Assembly: GCF_014229645.1 (NCBI RefSeq)
Contig: NZ_JAATOD010000001.1
Coordinates: 496,001-560,000, forward strand
DNA: 64,000 nt
Reading direction: 5' to 3'
Origin: Listeria swaminathanii
GTDB taxonomy: Bacteria; Bacillota; Bacilli; Lactobacillales; Listeriaceae
In this document: piece after piece, positions 59,271 through 64,000 of the stretch
Position numbering within the stretch: position 1 is the stretch's first letter
How the letters are laid out: each line of letters starts with the position of its first letter
Program-made: the position numbers and the translations under genes
Notes under the pieces: model-generated
Seen by the model: only the letters and a program-made list of their open reading frames with translations
Databases searched by the model: none
What the model was told of the DNA's origin: nothing

Positions 59271-61901
59271 ATGCTTTGGGTAAAAGAGTCAATCGAGCAA
59301 CTTCTCAGTAAACTACACACGAATTTAGACACAGGGTTAACGAAAGAACAGGTTAAAGAAAAACATGCAGAGTTTGGGACGAATGAATTTGAAGAGGGGA
59401 AGAAAGAGTCCTTGCTTCAAAAAATTGGTCACCATTTGATTGAAATTACAACGATTGTTTTGCTTTTTGCAGCGGCAATTTCTGCTTATTTAGCGATTAC
59501 AACTGGATATGGTTGGGCGAAGGTTGTCGTAATTTTAGGTATCGTTGTTTTGAATATGGTGCTTGGAATTTATCAAGAGAATAGCGCTGAAAAGGCACTT
59601 GCCGCGTTACAAAGTATGAACGCACATTTAACAACGGTTGTTCGTGATGGCGTGCGGATGCAAGTGGATGCGACGGAATTAGTACCTGGGGACATCATTG
59701 AGATTGTTGCCGGAGATATGATTCCAGCTGATGCACGGATTATTTCCAGCAGTAGTTTACAAGTCGAGGAATCTGCATTAACAGGCGAAAGTGTTCCGGT
59801 TGAAAAAGATGCAAATGCGGTTGTTTCGGAAAAGGCGCCAATTGGAGATCGGTTGAATATGCTTTACTCGGGCTGCCTTGTAACCAATGGTCGGGCAACA
59901 GCTGTTGTCGTAGAAATTGGGATGGAAACAGAGATGGGGAAAATTGCGGGACTTTTAAACAGCACATCGAAACTGATGACGCCACTACAACTACGCTTAA
60001 AAGAATTAGCTAAACGCCTTAGTATTGTAGCACTTTTAGCAGGTATTTTAATTTTTATTATTGATGTGTATGTGTACGGTGAGACGATTATTGAAACATT
60101 GATGATTGCGATTTCCCTAGCTGTAGCAGCGGTTCCTGAGACGTTACCGGTTATTGTGACATTGACACTTGCTTATGGGGTTCAAAATATGGTGCGGAAA
60201 AATACGATTATCCGCCGAATTCCAGCAGTAGAAACAATCGGAAATACTTCGGTTATTTGTTCTGATAAAACAGGGACTTTAACACAAAATAAAATGATTA
60301 TCCAACAAATTTGGGCAGCAGATCATGCGCCTTTGAAAGCAACAGCTGAGTTTGATACTGCGGAGAACAATGTGTTAGAAATGCTAAGCCTTGCAAGTAA
60401 CGCGACGATTGATATAACGGACGGCGAAGAAACTATCATTGGTGACCCAACCGAAAGCGCGATTATCCGTTTATTAGAAGAAAAAGGAACAACGAAAAAA
60501 GCATTGGAAGCTAAATATCCACGCGTATTCGAACTTCCTTTTGACTCGGATAGAAAGCTAATGACGACGATTCACCAAGTAGAAGATGGATTTCTTTCCA
60601 TTACAAAAGGTGCTTTTGACCGCATTCCGGTAGAGTTTTCGGAGGAGTTCTTAGCAGAAGCTGAGCGCGTACATGACAGTTTTGCAGAGGATGCGCTTCG
60701 GGTGCTAGTTGTTGCTTATAAAAAATATCCGGAAATGCCGACTGATTTGTCTAGTGAGGCGCTTGAGAAGAATTTAACTTTTGCGGGAATGGTTGGGATG
60801 ATTGATCCACCGAGACCGGAAAGTAAATCTGCTGTGTTAGCGGCGAAAAAAGCGGGTATTAAGACTGTAATGATTACTGGTGACCACATTGTAACGGCAT
60901 CAGCAATTGCAAAAGAAATTGGTATTTTAACGGATGGCGACAAGGCGATTACTGGAGCTGAGCTTGCCGAAATGTCAGAAGCGGACTTAGAGAAGAACAT
61001 TAGAGATTACGCGGTATACGCTCGTGTAAGTCCAGAAGATAAAATCAGAATTGTTAAAGCTTGGCAGAAAAATGGTGAAATTGTAACGATGACAGGTGAT
61101 GGCGTGAATGATGCGCCAGCCCTTAAAGCGGCAGATGTTGGAGCTGCGATGGGAATTACTGGAACAGATGTATCTAAAAACGCTGCAGATATGGTGATAA
61201 CAGATGATAATTTTGCAACGATTGTAGATGCAGTGAAAGAAGGGCGTACAGCCTACGAGAATATCCGCAAAACGATTTACTTCTTGTTAAGTACCAACTT
61301 TTCACAAATTTTCATTATGTTAATTGCGATTATTCTTGGCTGGGGCGCGCCGGTTGTAGCTGTTCAGTTGCTATTAATCAACGTGGTATCTGACGGGATT
61401 CCGGGGTTCTTCTTGAGTCGTGAGAAAGCAGATGACTCGATTATGGAGCGGAAACCAATTCCGAAAAATGCTGGAATTTTTGCGAATGGACTTGGAAAGA
61501 AAATGGCGACACAAGCAGTTGTCTTCACGATTGTAACACTTGCTGGGTTTTATATTGGGCAATTTGTGACGATAAATAATTCGATTGGCGCAAGTTATGA
61601 AGTGGGGATGACAATGGCGTTTGTTATTTTAGCATGGTCGTCTGTCGCGCATATTTTCAACGTAAGAAGTGATAAGTCGATTTTCACCATCGGATTTTTA
61701 TCAAACCGTGGCTTGTTCTTTAGCGCGATTTGTTCGATGTTGATTATTCTAGGACTTGCGATTATTCCACCACTTGCGAACATGTTTTTCTTAGTAGAAA
61801 TGAGCTTAACGCACTGGATTCTCGCATTCATCCTTTCGATGTTCCCACTCCTATTTGTGGAAATTCAAAAGCTTATTCAGCGAAAAAGAGCAAAAGCTTG
61901 A
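59271..61901 (+). CDS. P-type cation (Ca2+-like) ATPase
   Basis: An 876-residue P2-type ATPase. Ten membrane segments; phosphatase loop ALTGESVPV near 170, phosphorylation site SDKTGTLT near 332, hinge TGDGVNDAPALK near 610. Ion-site signals: AVPETLP near 286 (calcium pumps normally PEGLP) and INVVSDG near 702. The PETLP variant leaves the ion (Ca2+, Mn2+, other) open. RBS GGAGG before the ATG; next gene 14 bases downstream. By order lmo0818. Confidence 0.92.
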   Translation: MLWVKESIEQLLSKLHTNLDTGLTKEQVKEKHAEFGTNEFEEGKKESLLQKIGHHLIEITTIVLLFAAAISAYLAITTGYGWAKVVVILGIVVLNMVLGIYQENSAEKALAALQSMNAHLTTVVRDGVRMQVDATELVPGDIIEIVAGDMIPADARIISSSSLQVEESALTGESVPVEKDANAVVSEKAPIGDRLNMLYSGCLVTNGRATAVVVEIGMETEMGKIAGLLNSTSKLMTPLQLRLKELAKRLSIVALLAGILIFIIDVYVYGETIIETLMIAISLAVAAVPETLPVIVTLTLAYGVQNMVRKNTIIRRIPAVETIGNTSVICSDKTGTLTQNKMIIQQIWAADHAPLKATAEFDTAENNVLEMLSLASNATIDITDGEETIIGDPTESAIIRLLEEKGTTKKALEAKYPRVFELPFDSDRKLMTTIHQVEDGFLSITKGAFDRIPVEFSEEFLAEAERVHDSFAEDALRVLVVAYKKYPEMPTDLSSEALEKNLTFAGMVGMIDPPRPESKSAVLAAKKAGIKTVMITGDHIVTASAIAKEIGILTDGDKAITGAELAEMSEADLEKNIRDYAVYARVSPEDKIRIVKAWQKNGEIVTMTGDGVNDAPALKAADVGAAMGITGTDVSKNAADMVITDDNFATIVDAVKEGRTAYENIRKTIYFLLSTNFSQIFIMLIAIILGWGAPVVAVQLLLINVVSDGIPGFFLSREKADDSIMERKPIPKNAGIFANGLGKKMATQAVVFTIVTLAGFYIGQFVTINNSIGASYEVGMTMAFVILAWSSVAHIFNVRSDKSIFTIGFLSNRGLFFSAICSMLIILGLAIIPPLANMFFLVEMSLTHWILAFILSMFPLLFVEIQKLIQRKRAKA

Positions 61902-61915
61902 AGGAGGACAACTAT

Positions 61916-62764
61916 ATGAATGAAATAGAAAATTTGGTAGCAGCATCGCTAGAACGTAACTTTGGTAAAAATATCGGTACACGTTATCCTGGAAACGAGG
62001 AAGCGCAAATCCGTGCCGAAGAAGTTATTGAAGAAATCGCGATTGTTGTTGCACCACTTGTTGAAAAACTAGGAATCGAGAGTAAAACGGTGAAAAAGAC
62101 GATTCCCTTTTTATATGAGCTTCAAAAAAATCAATTTTGTGATATGAGTGCCTATCCGTATCCGCTTCTTCTCGTCAATGGAACGAGTGCGGATACCGAA
62201 AAATATTGGCGGGATTTACCGACATACTGGACGGACGATGCGAATAAAATCGTGCTCCCGTATGTATTAGAACATATTAAAAATAATAAAGTACGTCAAA
62301 AACTGCTCGCTTTTCACGCATGGCTTTTAGGAGAAGTGGTGGAAAAAAATGAGGAACTGGGAGCAGATTTCCGTGTGAAATTAGTTTTTGAGTCAGATAT
62401 GCGTATTCGTTTGCGGGTTTATGAAGTAGAACAAATTGCTATCGAAGTGCATTTTTTAGACAATCATGATACGGAGCAACAACATTTGGGTTATGATGTG
62501 AGTTTGGAGACAGAACTTGTTGGAAAAGCTAAACTCTTGTTACGCCAAGGCATTTTGACAGAAAATCTCGGTTTGGAAGCATTGAAAGCTTATATTAAAT
62601 CCGTTTTGCCAACAGCGCACAACTTAAAAACCTTAGACCATTTAACCGATGAAGAAACGAAAAAACTGACGAAATTATTAACTCAAGAGGAACCAAAAAT
62701 CATGGAAGATACAGATTTATCGAGCCAAGCAGTAGATTTCTTGCAAAAAGCAGCACAACGATAA
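61916..62764 (+). CDS. DUF3786-like soluble protein of unknown function
   Basis: A 282-residue soluble protein. SAYPYPLLLVNGTSADTEKYWRDLPTYW near 75 and ALKAYIKSVLPTAHNLKTLDHL near 222 are its most distinct parts. The DUF3786 label is tentative. ATG at 61916 has GGAGG 9 bases upstream, so the long frame reaching back into the ATPase gene is not used. Cotranscribed with the ATPase. Confidence 0.65.
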   Translation: MNEIENLVAASLERNFGKNIGTRYPGNEEAQIRAEEVIEEIAIVVAPLVEKLGIESKTVKKTIPFLYELQKNQFCDMSAYPYPLLLVNGTSADTEKYWRDLPTYWTDDANKIVLPYVLEHIKNNKVRQKLLAFHAWLLGEVVEKNEELGADFRVKLVFESDMRIRLRVYEVEQIAIEVHFLDNHDTEQQHLGYDVSLETELVGKAKLLLRQGILTENLGLEALKAYIKSVLPTAHNLKTLDHLTDEETKKLTKLLTQEEPKIMEDTDLSSQAVDFLQKAAQR

Positions 62765-62768
62765 GAAT

Positions 62769-62814
62769 AAAATGCTATTTGGAGGAAATCGAGCCTAAAT
62801 AGCATTTTATTTTT
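62769..62814 (+). terminator. Terminator after the ATPase operon
   Basis: AAAATGCTATTT / AAATAGCATTTT perfect 12-base stem with ATTTTT tail. Confidence 0.9.
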
Positions 62815-62875
62815 GCAAGTGTGCTGGAAAGAATAGTAAAATGATACAATGAAATGAGAAATGAGGATGTAAAAA

Positions 62876-63433
62876 TTGATTCGACAAGCTAAAAAATCAG
62901 ATGCGCCGAAAATTGCGCCACTTTTACTCGTAATATGGAAAGACATGGAATTACCCATTTTAGAAGTAGAGACGGAAGACGCGATTACAAGTGCGCTAGT
63001 TGAAGCGATTCAAACAGAAGATTATCGTTATAGTTATAGACATCTGCACGTGTACGAAAAAGATGGCGATATTGCGGGTGTTTTGGCGGGTTATCCTGGG
63101 AAAATCGAACCGGAAATTGACCACGCTTGGAACGCAATTGCGAAGAAACATGGCATCACTTACGAGGAACCAATTTTTGTGGATAAAGAAACGTTTCCGG
63201 GAGAATGGTATTTAGATTCAATCGTGACAAACGAAAAATACCGCGGACACGGTGTTGGCACGGCTTTACTTGCTAAATTAACAGAAATTGCCGCAGAAGA
63301 GGGCGAAAAAGTAGTTGGTTTGAATTGTGATAAAGGAAACCCACATGCTAAACGTTTATATGAGCGTTTAGGCTTTCATGTGACCGGCGAAATTACTCTT
63401 AGCGGCCACGAATACGAACACATGCAAAAATAA
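62876..63433 (+). CDS. GNAT-family N-acetyltransferase
   Basis: A 185-residue acetyltransferase. The acetyl-CoA loop RGHGVGTALL is near residue 125, followed by AEEGEKVVGLNCDKGNPHAKRLYERLGF, the usual GNAT end. Substrate unknown. Starts with TTG at 62876 behind GAGGATG. The lipoprotein gene follows after 16 bases. Confidence 0.88.
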   Translation: MIRQAKKSDAPKIAPLLLVIWKDMELPILEVETEDAITSALVEAIQTEDYRYSYRHLHVYEKDGDIAGVLAGYPGKIEPEIDHAWNAIAKKHGITYEEPIFVDKETFPGEWYLDSIVTNEKYRGHGVGTALLAKLTEIAAEEGEKVVGLNCDKGNPHAKRLYERLGFHVTGEITLSGHEYEHMQK

Positions 63434-63449
63434 GAAATGAGGCAAGCCG

Positions 63450-64000
63450 ATGAAAAAGATAATTTTCACAGTAGTGCTTAGTTTGGTGCTAGTTCTTGCG
63501 GGATGCGCCGATGTGACCAATACAGTGAAAGTAGATAAAAAAGGCGAGGCAACTATTTCCTTTGATGTCGATATTTCAACTGTAGCAGGGATTTTTGCAT
63601 CGAGCTATTCCGATGAAATGGAAGCTAAACTAAAAGAAGCAGGATTTACTGTAGATAAAAAATCAAATACGAGCTATCATATCGAAAAGAAACTAGATAA
63701 GAACGAAACGACGAAGAGCGATATGAAACCGGAAGATTTTGGTGTGAAAATTACCAATACAAAAAGTTTCTTCACGCAGAAAATCAAGGTAGATGCGGAT
63801 ATCGACATCGAAAAAATTTGGAAAAAAGAAGTGACGGATGTTGCTTTTCCAAAAGATATTTTAAGCCAAGTCGATTATACCTTTGTTTTAGATTTGCCGA
63901 TTTCGACGATTGGGGATAACAATGCTAAAAGTGTCGATGGCGGGAAGCTGACTTGGGATGTTCCACTCGATAAGAAATCTGAAATGTATTTTGAGGTCAC
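63450..64000 (+). CDS. Lipoprotein (truncated by window end)
   Basis: The first 183 residues of a lipoprotein: signal segment, lipobox LAGC with Cys near 19, then a beta-rich outer domain (VTNTVKVDKKGEATISFDVDIS). It resembles DUF3153-type secreted proteins. The frame is open to base 64000. Start ATG at 63450 has GAGGC upstream. Linked to the GNAT gene. Confidence 0.85.
   Translation, partial: MKKIIFTVVLSLVLVLAGCADVTNTVKVDKKGEATISFDVDISTVAGIFASSYSDEMEAKLKEAGFTVDKKSNTSYHIEKKLDKNETTKSDMKPEDFGVKITNTKSFFTQKIKVDADIDIEKIWKKEVTDVAFPKDILSQVDYTFVLDLPISTIGDNNAKSVDGGKLTWDVPLDKKSEMYFEV

Noticed and set aside
61730-61915. N-terminal extension of the DUF3786-like protein into the ATPase gene
   Set aside because: It overlaps the ATPase coding region in another frame, and a strong ribosome site precedes the ATG at 61916.

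Overview
The window looks like chromosome of a low-GC Firmicute, most likely Listeria of the monocytogenes group. The evidence is gene content and order as I recall them, with no database search: a LOV-STAS photoreceptor with its flavin cysteine at position 56, a lysine riboswitch before a lysine permease, a BaiE-like bile-associated gene beside a Crp-type regulator, a second lipoate ligase, a LevR-type mannose PTS, RelP, and a spermidine ABC operon. Order broadly follows the lmo0732-lmo0821 region of L. monocytogenes EGD-e. The lmo0733-lmo0739 sugar block is absent and a scrap of a 6-phospho-beta-glucosidase remains in its place. That would fit a lineage I strain or a close relative.

Layout. 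1-4.7 kb: 3' end of an LPXTG surface protein, the glucosidase fossil, a Crp/Fnr gene, a YtrA-type GntR regulator with its ABC transporter, and a decayed second ABC transporter. 4.8-7.1 kb: hydrolase, Crp/Fnr and bile-dehydratase-like cluster. 7.2-9.9 kb: SGNH hydrolase with an ABC exporter. 10-13.1 kb: two ring-cleavage-dioxygenase-like VOC proteins, an esterase and a flavin-reductase-like protein, resembling a quinone-detoxification operon. 13.1-14.7 kb: hflX with a long leader encoding the peptide MRYIRLRFPKNLCN. 14.8-22.7 kb: metallophosphoesterase, lipoate ligase, GntR regulator, oxidoreductase, lipid kinase, ROK kinase and small unknowns. 22.8-29.5 kb: mannose PTS (IIA-IIB-IIC-IID, minus strand) with a sigma-54 promoter and its activator ManR.

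29.5-36.4 kb: azoreductase, amino-acid permease, and a giant 2-hydroxyacyl-CoA dehydratase activase fusion with a structured 5' leader. 36.5-41.7 kb: YbaK, a lipoprotein, DUF554, an NAD-binding epimerase-like protein with a sigma-B-type promoter, RarD, YceI and MarR. 41.7-45.6 kb: lysine permease under a lysine riboswitch, LOV-STAS, a HesB-like protein and RelP. 45.7-53.3 kb: Na+/H+ antiporter, a tandem pair of membrane paralogues, and a Cupin-XRE regulator with potABCD. 53.5-64 kb: alpha-carbonic anhydrase, a small HD alarmone-hydrolase-like protein, fructokinase, FabK/NMO-like protein, an AT-rich pair of orphan genes, a P-type ATPase, GNAT and a lipoprotein cut by the window end.

The genes form many short operons separated by clear intrinsic terminators. 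The best candidates for new biology are regulatory RNAs: the hflX leader, whose RLRFP peptide matches a known macrolide-arrest motif, and the multi-hairpin leader of the activase gene. Next come the repeat arrays around the mannose-PTS and polyamine-operon promoters and a possible small gene between the IIB and IIC genes. All functional calls rest on reading motifs by eye.
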